Shown: piece after piece, positions 1-5,314 of the stretch | Numbering within the stretch: position 1 is the first letter of the stretch | How the letters are laid out: every line of letters begins with the position of its first letter | Source of the DNA: Bacteriovoracaceae bacterium | GTDB taxonomy: Bacteria > Bdellovibrionota > UBA1018 | Assembly (NCBI GenBank): GCA_947446835.1 | Contig: CANFHS010000147.1 | Location: 1-6,031, forward strand | Length of the DNA stretch: 6,031 nt | Reading direction: 5' to 3' | The notes under the pieces: model-generated | Database searches by the model: none | What the model saw: only the letters and a program-made list of their open reading frames with translations | What the model was told of the DNA's origin: nothing | Made by a program: the position numbers and the translations under genes

Positions 1-1
1 C

Positions 2-985
2 TACATCGAGAAGGCCGGAAAGCCGCTCATCTCGAAAGTCACCTTCACCAGCGAGCAGCAGATGATGACCGTCATCGAGCGGATCGTGACCCCCCTGGGC
101 CGGCGCGTGGACGAGAAGGTCCCGTACGTCGACGCCCGCCTGCTGGACGGCTCGCGTGTCCATGTCATCATTCCTCCTCTGGCCCTGCGCGGGCCCACAA
201 TCACCATCCGGAAGTTTCCCAAGAAGCGCATCGAGGTGAAGGACCTGGTGGGCTTCGGTTCGATGACCGAGGAGATCGCCGACTTCCTGCGTTGCTGTGT
301 CGAGGCCAAGCTGAACGTGGTGGTCTCCGGCGGCACCGGGTCGGGCAAGACCACGCTGCTGAACGTGCTTTCCAATTTCATTCCGGCCTCCGAACGCATC
401 ATCACGGTCGAGGACTCGGCCGAACTGCAGCTGGGCCAGGAGCACGTGGTCCGGCTCGAGACCCGGCCCAAGAACATCGAGGGCGAGGGCGAGGTCAGCA
501 TCCGGGACCTGATCAAGTGCTGCCTCAGGATGCGGCCTGACCGCATCGTGGTGGGTGAGTGCCGTGGCGGAGAGGCGCTGGACATGCTCCAGGCCATGAA
601 TACCGGCCACTCCGGCTCCCTGACCACGCTGCACGCCAACAATCCGCGCGAGTGCATCGGCAGGCTCGAGACCCTGGTCATGATGTCCGGCCTCAATCTG
701 CCGGCCAAGGCCATCAAGGAAAACATCGCCTCGGCCGTGAACCTCATCATCCAGCAGAGCCGCCTCTCGGATGGATCCCGCAAGATCACCCACATTTCCG
801 AGGTGACGGGAATGCAGGGTGACGTGATCTCGCTCCAGGACATCTTCGTGTTCCGGCAGGAGGGTCTCGACAAGCGCCGGAAGGTGGTGGGCCGCTTCGT
901 ACCGACCGGGTTCATTCCCAAGTTCGTCGAGGAAATGGAGCAGAAGGGCATGAAGGTTTCGAGGAACCTCTTTGCCTCGAAATAA
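2..985 (+). CDS. cpaF: Tad/Flp pilus secretion ATPase CpaF (TadA), 5'-truncated
   Basis: Cytoplasmic hexameric ATPase of the GspE/VirB11 superfamily that powers assembly of type IVb (Flp/Tad) pili. The frame is open to the window edge and the first 20 codons (YIEKAGKPLISKVTF...) already match the family, so the gene starts outside the window and the ATG at 62 is internal. Of 327 visible residues, counted from the edge: Walker A GGTGSGKTT at 110-118, the acidic strand EDSAELQL after it, the Walker B-region motif VGECRGGEA starting at 184, and His-box residues H203 and H211 (HSGSLTTLHANNP). The Tad subfamily usually has VGEVRGGEA, so Val is replaced by Cys here. The C-terminal region is normal and ends at TAA. 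tadB follows after 30 bp, which supports a tad operon. The assignment to Tad rather than VirB11 or PilB rests on the IRKF and GEGEVSIRDL regions and on the neighbour. Very confident. Confidence 0.96.
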   Translation, partial: YIEKAGKPLISKVTFTSEQQMMTVIERIVTPLGRRVDEKVPYVDARLLDGSRVHVIIPPLALRGPTITIRKFPKKRIEVKDLVGFGSMTEEIADFLRCCVEAKLNVVVSGGTGSGKTTLLNVLSNFIPASERIITVEDSAELQLGQEHVVRLETRPKNIEGEGEVSIRDLIKCCLRMRPDRIVVGECRGGEALDMLQAMNTGHSGSLTTLHANNPRECIGRLETLVMMSGLNLPAKAIKENIASAVNLIIQQSRLSDGSRKITHISEVTGMQGDVISLQDIFVFRQEGLDKRRKVVGRFVPTGFIPKFVEEMEQKGMKVSRNLFASK

Positions 986-1015
986 CGGAATCGTCCGGGA
1001 AAGGAGGGTCGCGCG

Positions 1016-1879
1016 ATGCTGAAGTGGATGGGACTGCTGACGTTGGGCGTGGCCTGCTTTGTCGGCTTTTACCACTACAACAAGCGCCTCCTGGACTGGC
1101 TGCGCTTCCAGAGCCTGGGGACCCGCGATTACATCGTGGAGCGCCTGGGCCTGATGTTCATCGAGGTGCCCTCGCACCGCATCCTGCTTGGGCTCTTTGC
1201 CATCAGCTTCGGGGCCGGATCGCTGGTCTTCCTGGCCTTCCTGCCGGAGGTCTTTCCCGGCCTGATGTTCGGCGCCATCGTGGCGGTGATTGGCTGGAAG
1301 GTTCCCCGGCCCATCGTGGACTGGCTGTACCGCCGGCGCACGAACCAGTTCGTGTTCCAGCTGGTCGATGCCCTGAATCTCATGTCCAACGGCCTGAAGT
1401 CCGGTCTCTCGGTGGTCCCGTCGTCCGGGCTGGTCGTGCAGGAGATGCCCGATCCGGTCCGGCAGGAGTTCAACCTGGTGTTGAGCGAGAACAAGCTCGG
1501 TGTGCCCCTTGAAGAGGCCCTGAACGGGATGGCGCGCCGGGTCCAGTCGGACGACGTGGAGATGCTGGTCACGTCGATCAACATCCTCAAGGAGACCGGC
1601 GGAAATTTGGCGGAAACCTTCGACACCATCGCCACCACCATCCGCGAGCGCATCAAGGTGGAGAAGAAGATCCAGGTCCTGACGGCGTCAGGTTTCTACC
1701 AGGGCATGTTCGTCATGGCCATGCCCCCCGTGCTGGGGTTCGTGTTCTACCAGACTGATCCTGATTTCATGCGGCCCCTGTTCACCACGGCCATCGGGTG
1801 GGTGCTGCTGGCCGGGGTTTTGCTGTTGGAAGCGCTGGCGTTCTTTGCGATCATGAAGATCGTCAAGATCGACGTTTGA
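1016..1879 (+). CDS. tadB: Tad pilus inner-membrane platform protein TadB
   Basis: Polytopic inner-membrane protein of the GspF/T2SSF family that forms the platform on which the CpaF ATPase acts. Its 287 residues are near the usual TadB length. Predicted membrane segments are about 4-20, 55-75, 78-94, 228-246 and 257-280. The cytoplasmic T2SSF domain spans about 112-240 and carries ETGGNLAE at 193-200 followed by an IRER helix, both typical of TadB. The C-terminus KIVKIDV resembles the R/K-I-V-R/K-I-E/D-V ending of TadB. The ATG at 1016 is chosen because AAGGAGGG at 1001-1008 is an ideal ribosome binding site 7 nt upstream. It lies 30 bp after cpaF and 24 bp before the YD-repeat gene. TadC normally follows as a second T2SSF protein but is not next here. 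TadC is the alternative name for this gene, but the ending and the position after cpaF favour TadB. Confidence 0.93.
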   Translation: MLKWMGLLTLGVACFVGFYHYNKRLLDWLRFQSLGTRDYIVERLGLMFIEVPSHRILLGLFAISFGAGSLVFLAFLPEVFPGLMFGAIVAVIGWKVPRPIVDWLYRRRTNQFVFQLVDALNLMSNGLKSGLSVVPSSGLVVQEMPDPVRQEFNLVLSENKLGVPLEEALNGMARRVQSDDVEMLVTSINILKETGGNLAETFDTIATTIRERIKVEKKIQVLTASGFYQGMFVMAMPPVLGFVFYQTDPDFMRPLFTTAIGWVLLAGVLLLEALAFFAIMKIVKIDV

Positions 1880-1903
1880 ACAGCCATTTTCCAGGGGGAT
1901 AGG

Positions 1904-3586
1904 ATGTCCAAGACCGGGTGGGTTCGCGGGTTTGTCGTGTTGGCCGTTTCGGCCGCTCCGCTGGTTGCTGGTGCGAACGTGAGCCTGAGGAACGGCAATT
2001 TCTTCGTGGGCTATACCGACATCGTGTACCCCGGGGGCTTCGAGCCCAAGGTTGAGCGCGTCTACAACTCCAAGAGTGCCTTCCAGGGCATGTTCGGCTG
2101 GGGCTGGGGCAACGAGTACGAGACCCAGCTGAACGTCGCCGCCGACGGTAGCGTGGTGGTCCACGAGTTCGGGGGCGGCGCCGACAACCGTTTCAGCCCC
2201 CAGGCCTTCAATCCCCGGGAGCTGGACGCGGCGGTGGCAACCATTTCGGAGGCCGCCCGCCAGGGAGGCAGCCTGGGTTCCGCCGAGCAGATCAACGGCT
2301 ACCGCCAGCGGCTGCGCAGCGATGCGAATTTCCGGACCGAGGAATGGGAGCGGCTGCGCCGCGCGGGCAAGGTCCAAGCCCGCCAGCTGCCGGTCAATAC
2401 CCGACTCTTTTCCAACCGTTTCAGCTTCCAGTACCTGACCCGTATCCAGGGCGGGTACCAGCGCAACTTCGAGAGTGGTCGCATCGAGCGCTTTGATGAC
2501 GCGGGCCACTTGGCGCGCGTCTCGGACAAGAACGGGAACTTCATCGACTTCACCTACGGCAAAGATGGTCGCATCCAGAAGCTGGTCGACAATTTCAACC
2601 GCAAGATCTTCCTGACGTTCAACACCCAGGGTCGCCTGGAGAAGATCCAGGGAGAGGGCGGCAAGGAAGGCGTGTACCGCTACAACGAACAGGGTGAGCT
2701 GGTCTATTCGCGCGACGTGGACGGCAACGTCTACTCGTACAAGTACAGCCCCGACAAGCGCCACAACCTGGTCGAGATCGCCTACTCCGACCGAACCACC
2801 CTGCAGGTCGCCTATTACGGGCGCGACAGGTTCGAGAACGTCCGGAGCGTGAAGGACCGCGACGGATCGGTCAGCGACTATGCCTATGACCTCGGGTCCG
2901 CCGACAAGAGCCGGCTCGCGGTGGCCGTGAACGTGAAGGGCGCGGACGGCGCTCCCGTGTCGAAGAGCCGCTACGAGTACTTCGTGAAGCGCAAGGCCGA
3001 CGGTGAGGAGTGGACCTACAAGCTGATCAGCGAGCTGGACGGGGATCGCACCGAGACGGTCTACAATGAGTGCTGTGGCCTGCCCCTGCTGATCAAGCGG
3101 GACGGCGAGGAAACGGCTTTCGAGTACAACGCGCGGGGCAGCGTGACCAAGAAGATCACTCCGACCGAGATCACCCAGCTGGTTTATGACCCCCAGGTGG
3201 GCAAGGTGGCCAAGGTGACCCGGTTCTCCAAGGCCAACAGCAAGCAGGTCAGCTGGTCCGAGTTCAAGTACGACGACAAGGGCAACCTGACTTTCGCCAA
3301 GAACTCCGAAGGCCAGGGTGTGAAGCTGGTCTACGACACTGTGGGCCGCATCAAGAGCCTGCTCGACCAGAATCGCAGGCGCATCGACTTCAAGTACAAC
3401 GAGAACTCCAAGCCCGTGGAGATCTCGGACCCGCAGCTGGGTAGCATCCTGGTGACCTACAGCAACAGCGGCGAGATCAAGAAGGTGGACAGCCCGGCGG
3501 GGCGCAAGATTGCCATGCAGGTCACCACCGCCTTCCAGAACCTGCTCGATATCATTCGGCCCGCTGGAGTCAGCCTGTCGTTCTGA
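1904..3586 (+). CDS. Secreted YD-repeat (RHS-like) protein, candidate Bd0109-type hit-locus protein
   Basis: Secreted or periplasmic 560-residue protein. The Sec signal peptide is residues 1-24 (basic start, hydrophobic core, VAGA then NVSL). An RHS-type N-terminal domain resembling DUF6531 follows at about 25-95 (FFVGYTDIVYPGGFEPKVERVYNS, WGWGNEYE). Then comes a helix-prone charged linker at about 105-160, then degenerate YD repeats from about 180 to 540 (for example FTYGKDGRIQKL, YRYNEQGELVYS, FEYNARGSVTKK, FKYDDKGNLTFA). There is an adjacent Cys pair at 390-391. It has no recognisable RHS core protease region and no C-terminal toxin, and it is much shorter than polymorphic toxins. The start is supported by AGGGGG at 1893-1898, 5 nt from the ATG. 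It sits 24 bp after tadB, so probably in the tad operon. By literature, Bdellovibrio Bd0109 is a secreted YD-repeat protein in a type IVb pilus gene cluster. Orthology here is inferred from architecture and context, not from an alignment. Confidence 0.85.
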   Translation: MSKTGWVRGFVVLAVSAAPLVAGANVSLRNGNFFVGYTDIVYPGGFEPKVERVYNSKSAFQGMFGWGWGNEYETQLNVAADGSVVVHEFGGGADNRFSPQAFNPRELDAAVATISEAARQGGSLGSAEQINGYRQRLRSDANFRTEEWERLRRAGKVQARQLPVNTRLFSNRFSFQYLTRIQGGYQRNFESGRIERFDDAGHLARVSDKNGNFIDFTYGKDGRIQKLVDNFNRKIFLTFNTQGRLEKIQGEGGKEGVYRYNEQGELVYSRDVDGNVYSYKYSPDKRHNLVEIAYSDRTTLQVAYYGRDRFENVRSVKDRDGSVSDYAYDLGSADKSRLAVAVNVKGADGAPVSKSRYEYFVKRKADGEEWTYKLISELDGDRTETVYNECCGLPLLIKRDGEETAFEYNARGSVTKKITPTEITQLVYDPQVGKVAKVTRFSKANSKQVSWSEFKYDDKGNLTFAKNSEGQGVKLVYDTVGRIKSLLDQNRRRIDFKYNENSKPVEISDPQLGSILVTYSNSGEIKKVDSPAGRKIAMQVTTAFQNLLDIIRPAGVSLSF

Positions 3587-3592
3587 TGACAG
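3575..3592. promoter_or_regulatory. Possible activator (enhancer) site 1, CTGTC-N8-GACAG
   Basis: Perfect 5-bp inverted repeat CTGTC (3575-3579) and GACAG (3588-3592) with an 8-bp spacer that contains the stop codon of the YD-repeat gene. Its centre is about 124 bp upstream of the start predicted for the sigma-54 promoter at 3681, a usual distance for a bacterial enhancer-binding protein. The right half plus flank, GACAGCTG, recurs identically in the site upstream of the second small gene (4127-4134). The bound protein is unknown. Confidence 0.35.
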
Positions 3593-3637
3593 CTGCCCAA
3601 GGCTTGGGCGGGTTTGCCGGTGTGTCACCGGCGACCC
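3593..3637 (+). other. Two tandem RNA stem-loops downstream of the YD-repeat gene
   Basis: The first hairpin is GCCCAA (3595-3600), loop GGC, TTGGGC (3604-3609), extendable by two pairs. The second is GCCGGTG (3616-3622), loop TGT, CACCGGC (3626-3632), with an outer helix GGGT (3610-3613) and ACCC (3634-3637). Neither is followed by a T run, so this is not a classical intrinsic terminator. The hairpins could block 3' exonucleases on the tad/YD transcript or assist Rho-linked termination. They lie upstream of the predicted start of the next gene, so they are not in its leader. Confidence 0.5.
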
Positions 3638-3680
3638 GGCCTGGAGGCACCTGGATTCGTTGATCAATCTTCACGTGCCC

Positions 3681-3697
3681 CTGGCACCGGCCTTGCT
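3681..3697 (+). promoter_or_regulatory. Sigma-54 (RpoN) promoter of the first small secreted gene
   Basis: CTGGCACCGGCCTTGCT matches the sigma-54 consensus YTGGCACGNNNNTTGCW at every fixed position except C for G at the eighth base. The invariant GG (3683-3684) and GC (3695-3696) are separated by exactly 10 bp. The predicted transcription start is near 3708, leaving a leader of about 19 nt that contains the ribosome binding site of the 3727 start. Sigma-54 promoters need an ATP-dependent activator, for which the repeat at 3575-3592 is a candidate site. Confidence 0.8.
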
Positions 3698-3726
3698 TCT
3701 TCAGGGGTAAGGATAGGGGAATCAAG

Positions 3727-3993
3727 ATGGGAGAGCTCAAACTCATGCTGAAAAAAGTGACTTATCAGACCTGGATCTTCCTGGTTCTCGCGACGATGGT
3801 CGTGAGCCAGTTCGCGCGCGCCGAGGACGCCACCTCGGCTCCGCCCGCCGCTGCCGCTCCTGTCAGCCACGGAACCGGCCAGACCCCGGTGGGCTGCAAC
3901 GGCATCAACGGAGCGACGGTACCGGCCTCAGGCGACGGGGTCCATGTGCCCGCCCCGGCACCTGCCATGGAGGCCCAGCAGGGCGGCTCCTGA
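3727..3993 (+). CDS. Small secreted Pro/Ala-rich protein A, candidate Bd0108-like
   Basis: An 88-residue precursor with a Sec signal peptide (core WIFLVLATMVV, cleavage after FARA at about 32) and a mature part of about 56 residues. The mature part is low in complexity and rich in Ala, Pro and Gly (APPAAAAP, PAPAPAM) with a single Cys at 57 in VGCNG. No domain is recognisable and it is probably disordered. Two starts are possible: the ATG at 3727 with GGGGA at 3716-3720 (6 nt spacing), or the ATG at 3745 with GGGAGAG at 3730-3736, which gives a shorter signal peptide. I chose the first because it fits the short leader from the sigma-54 promoter. It is monocistronic, closed by the terminator at 4036. 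Size, secretion and position beside a YD-repeat protein and Tad genes recall Bd0108 of Bdellovibrio. That is inference, since such sequences align poorly. Confidence 0.8.
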   Translation: MGELKLMLKKVTYQTWIFLVLATMVVSQFARAEDATSAPPAAAAPVSHGTGQTPVGCNGINGATVPASGDGVHVPAPAPAMEAQQGGS

Positions 3994-4035
3994 CTTTTCC
4001 TTTCCGCCCATCAGGCGGTGGTTTCGGTTCCAGCG

Positions 4036-4068
4036 GGCCAGGTTCCCTTCGGGGATCCTGGCCTTTTT
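4036..4068 (+). terminator. Strong intrinsic terminator with UUCG tetraloop
   Basis: Stem GGCCAGG (4036-4042) pairs with CCTGGCC (4057-4063). It continues past one T-T mismatch into TCCC/GGGA closed by a C(TTCG)G tetraloop at 4048-4051, and is followed by TTTTT at 4064-4068. It lies 43 bp after the stop of small gene A and isolates it from small gene B. A weaker hairpin, CCGCC (4004-4008) with GGCGG (4014-4018), precedes it. Confidence 0.92.
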
Positions 4069-4091
4069 CTTTGCCGTTTCGCGGTACCCCC

Positions 4092-4130
4092 TGTCCTGAA
4101 ACTGGCACCCGAGTGTCCACGGATTGGACA
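4092..4130. promoter_or_regulatory. Possible activator (enhancer) sites upstream of small gene B
   Basis: TGTCC (4114-4118) and GGACA (4126-4130) form a perfect inverted repeat with a 7-bp spacer. A second, imperfect copy (TGTCC at 4092-4096, then TGG at the same offset) begins 22 bp earlier, about two helical turns. The better site is centred about 147 bp upstream of the start predicted from the sigma-54 promoter at 4242 and shares GACAGCTG with the site at 3575-3592. Paired, helically phased sites are usual for sigma-54 activators. The half-sites are short, so chance is possible. Confidence 0.38.
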
Positions 4131-4241
4131 GCTGTTGGGGTTGGTCGGGGGGCTTCCCAGGGCGATGGGGCAAGGGGAACTGCCCAGGTCTCGAATCCCT
4201 ACCGAAAGCAAAGGCTTACAGCGGTGATTTTTCCGCGTCGC

Positions 4242-4258
4242 CTGGCACCTGCGTTGCA
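4242..4258 (+). promoter_or_regulatory. Sigma-54 (RpoN) promoter of the second small secreted gene
   Basis: CTGGCACCTGCGTTGCA matches YTGGCACGNNNNTTGCW with one deviation, the same C for G at the eighth base as in the promoter at 3681. GG (4244-4245) and GC (4256-4257) are 10 bp apart. The predicted start is near 4269, giving a leader of about 64 nt. The shared CTGGCACC core and shared candidate activator motif suggest that the two small genes are co-regulated. Confidence 0.85.
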
Positions 4259-4272
4259 CTGAAGAGCCCTTG

Positions 4273-4309
4273 TGCGGTTCTGCGACGAAAGCGGAACCCG
4301 CAGCAGAAC
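4273..4309 (+). promoter_or_regulatory. Mutually exclusive hairpins in the leader of small gene B
   Basis: GTTCTGC (4277-4283) can pair with GCAGAAC (4303-4309). Alternatively TGCGGTTC (4273-4280) can pair with GAAC (4294-4297) and CGCA (4299-4302) around one bulged C. Both use GTTC at 4277-4280, so only one can form at a time. Neither covers the ribosome binding site at 4321-4326, so a role in mRNA stability is as likely as translational control. No known riboswitch class is recognised. Confidence 0.35.
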
Positions 4310-4332
4310 TGGTCGAGATTGAGGAGTAACCA

Positions 4333-4551
4333 ATGAACAAGCGTAATATCTGGATCCTGACCCTGGGCCTCATGGTTTCCATGTCGGCTCTGGCCGAGGA
4401 CACGAGCCTTCCCAAGGCCGGCGAAATGAAGCGGTCGCAGTTGTCTCCGGGTGCCACCCGCTGCGGTGAGTACCTGGCCAAGAACCTGCCCGGTGATTCG
4501 GCTCCGGCTCCCGTGAAGCCGGTCGGCACCGCGGAATCCGCGATCCGCTGA
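4333..4551 (+). CDS. Small secreted protein B, candidate second Bd0108-like partner
   Basis: A 72-residue precursor with a textbook Sec signal peptide (MNKRN, core IWILTLGLMVSM, cleavage after SALA at 21) and a mature part of about 51 residues starting EDTSLP. The mature part has one Cys at 44 (TRCGEYLAKN) and an APAPVKPVG tail. It resembles small protein A in its signal-to-mature junction (A then ED), its single Cys preceded by a Thr a few residues earlier, and its Pro/Ala tail, but not in overall sequence. The start is fixed by GAGGAG at 4321-4326, 6 nt from the ATG. It has its own sigma-54 promoter and is separated by a terminator from the gene before. It converges with the minus-strand set, whose last stop lies 27 bp away. 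No known family is recognised. A role with the YD-repeat protein or the Tad pilus is inferred from context only. Confidence 0.85.
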   Translation: MNKRNIWILTLGLMVSMSALAEDTSLPKAGEMKRSQLSPGATRCGEYLAKNLPGDSAPAPVKPVGTAESAIR

Positions 4552-4578
4552 TCCGGAAGATCGGCAGCCCGGGAAGCT

Positions 4579-4884
4579 TCAGTGGCCGGACCGGATCAGG
4601 TCCTGCAGCTGGTGCTGTTCTCCGGCCTGGATCTGGTCAGGTTGATTTTGCAGGCGGTGGATCGGACCATTTCCGATCCGCCGCGCACCTTTTCGGGCGT
4701 CTTCCGCCAGCTCGCTCGTCCAGCCTCGCACCCGTGCCGCGGTGTTGGAACGCTCGGCCCGCGCCAGGTGGGTGTGGACCTGGTCCGACAGGGTTCGTCC
4801 GCCGATCCGCAGGTAGTTGGCCGCGACCAGCACCAGAAGCGCGAAAAAGAGTCCCTTCAGGACGAGTCCCATGAGCCTAACCAT
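4579..4884 (-). CDS. Small single-pass membrane protein, function unknown
   Basis: A 101-residue protein with one N-terminal membrane segment at about 5-23 (LVLKGLFFALLVLVAAN) and no cleavage site, so probably an anchored protein. A hydrophilic, helix-prone part follows (TLSDQVHTHLARAERS, TSELAEDARKGARR), then a Gln-rich tail. An open frame runs further upstream, but the true start is the ATG at 4884. It has TCCTCCC on the plus strand at 4893-4899 (GGGAGGA on the mRNA) 8 nt upstream, and the residues before it are a shadow of the neighbouring gene. The start overlaps the stop of the CheC-like gene by 8 bp (ATGGTTAG), which points to translational coupling and shared expression with the receiver pair. 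I do not recognise a family. It might act at the membrane with the upstream proteins, but nothing in the sequence shows this. Confidence 0.72.
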   Translation of the reverse strand: MVRLMGLVLKGLFFALLVLVAANYLRIGGRTLSDQVHTHLARAERSNTAARVRGWTSELAEDARKGARRIGNGPIHRLQNQPDQIQAGEQHQLQDLIRSGH

Positions 4885-5314
4885 TCCCGGCTTCCTCCCT
4901 TGAATCCTGGATCCTGAGCAGCAGCAGAGGCACGACATGGCCGCCCGTGCGGTGCTCCAGGCGCAGGCGCTGGGTCGCGATGGCCTGGAGGCGCGCAATG
5001 GCTGGCGTGGAAAGGGGCTCGGGTGGCGAGATCGCCACGGGCATTCCTGCCAGGGCCGAAAGCCTGTCGGCCTCGCGTGATGCCAGCAGGTTTCCGAGCT
5101 CGGCATAGAGGGATTCTTCCAGGCCGCGCGGGTGGAGCAGGGCCAGCCAAGAGCTGGGCTCGGAGTGCAGCCGGAACAGGAAACCTCCCAGCGCGGAGGC
5201 TTCCGTCGATGGGTCCATGGAGGAGGCGAACTCAGGGCCCTGGACAGGGGCTTCTCCGACGAAGCCTGTGCCGTAAAAATCGAAGGCCTCCGCGAATCCG
5301 GAGCCCGGGCTCAC
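4877..5314 (-). CDS. CheC/CheX-like CheY-phosphatase family protein (single active site)
   Basis: A 145-residue cytoplasmic protein. Residues 68-98 contain S68-x3-E72-x2-N75-x22-P98, which exactly fits the D/S-x3-E-x2-N-x22-P signature of CheC/CheX/FliY phosphatases, where Glu and Asn act in removing phosphate from CheY. Around it are the expected strand before the helix (GGFLFRLHSEPSSWLALLHP), the SPP turn at 96-98, and a late strand HVVPLLLLRIQDS at 126-138. Only one motif is present, as in CheX, whereas CheC has two. The N-terminal 30 residues look disordered. The GTG start at 5314 overlaps the stop of the receiver gene by 4 bp (GTGA); the alternative ATG at 5218 lacks a ribosome binding site. 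The overlap implies coupled translation with its probable substrate. Family membership is inferred from the motif and the neighbour; overall similarity is weak. Confidence 0.65.
   Translation of the reverse strand: MSPGSGFAEAFDFYGTGFVGEAPVQGPEFASSMDPSTEASALGGFLFRLHSEPSSWLALLHPRGLEESLYAELGNLLASREADRLSALAGMPVAISPPEPLSTPAIARLQAIATQRLRLEHRTGGHVVPLLLLRIQDSREEAGNG

Larger units (their letters stand above)
3994..4332 (+). other. 339-bp intergenic region between the two small secreted genes
   Basis: This gap holds no credible gene: open frames across it lack a ribosome binding site and recognisable protein character. It contains, in order, a small hairpin (4004-4018), the intrinsic terminator (4036-4068), the TGTCC/GGACA repeats (4092-4130), a stretch of about 110 bp in which I see nothing specific, the sigma-54 promoter (4242-4258), and a leader of about 64 nt with alternative hairpins. 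Confidence 0.8.

Noticed and set aside
62..64. ATG at 62 as the start of cpaF
   Set aside because: The frame stays open to the window edge and the 20 upstream codons match CpaF, so the gene is truncated by the window, not started here.
1..951. A 316-codon minus-strand open frame opposite cpaF
   Set aside because: It is a shadow of a clearly conserved ATPase; the translation is rich in Arg/Ser/Met with no domain.
1688..3667. A 659-codon open frame on the minus strand opposite tadB and the YD-repeat gene
   Set aside because: It reads the third-codon-position GC bias of the plus-strand genes. The YD-repeat protein has a signal peptide, ribosome binding site and recognisable repeats, while the antisense product is low-complexity Leu/Val/Asp/His sequence with no family character.
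4103..4118. A third sigma-54-like element, CTGGCACC in the gap before small gene B
   Set aside because: Its -24 half is good but the -12 position reads TC instead of the invariant GC, and no gene starts at a suitable distance.
4588..4603. GGACC/GGTCC hairpin as a terminator for the converging genes
   Set aside because: It lies inside the minus-strand coding region and no T run follows on either strand.
4885..5106. Upstream extension of the small membrane protein to an ATG at 5106
   Set aside because: The extension is Arg/Pro/Ser-rich shadow of the CheC-like gene, whereas the ATG at 4884 has an excellent ribosome binding site and directly precedes the membrane segment.
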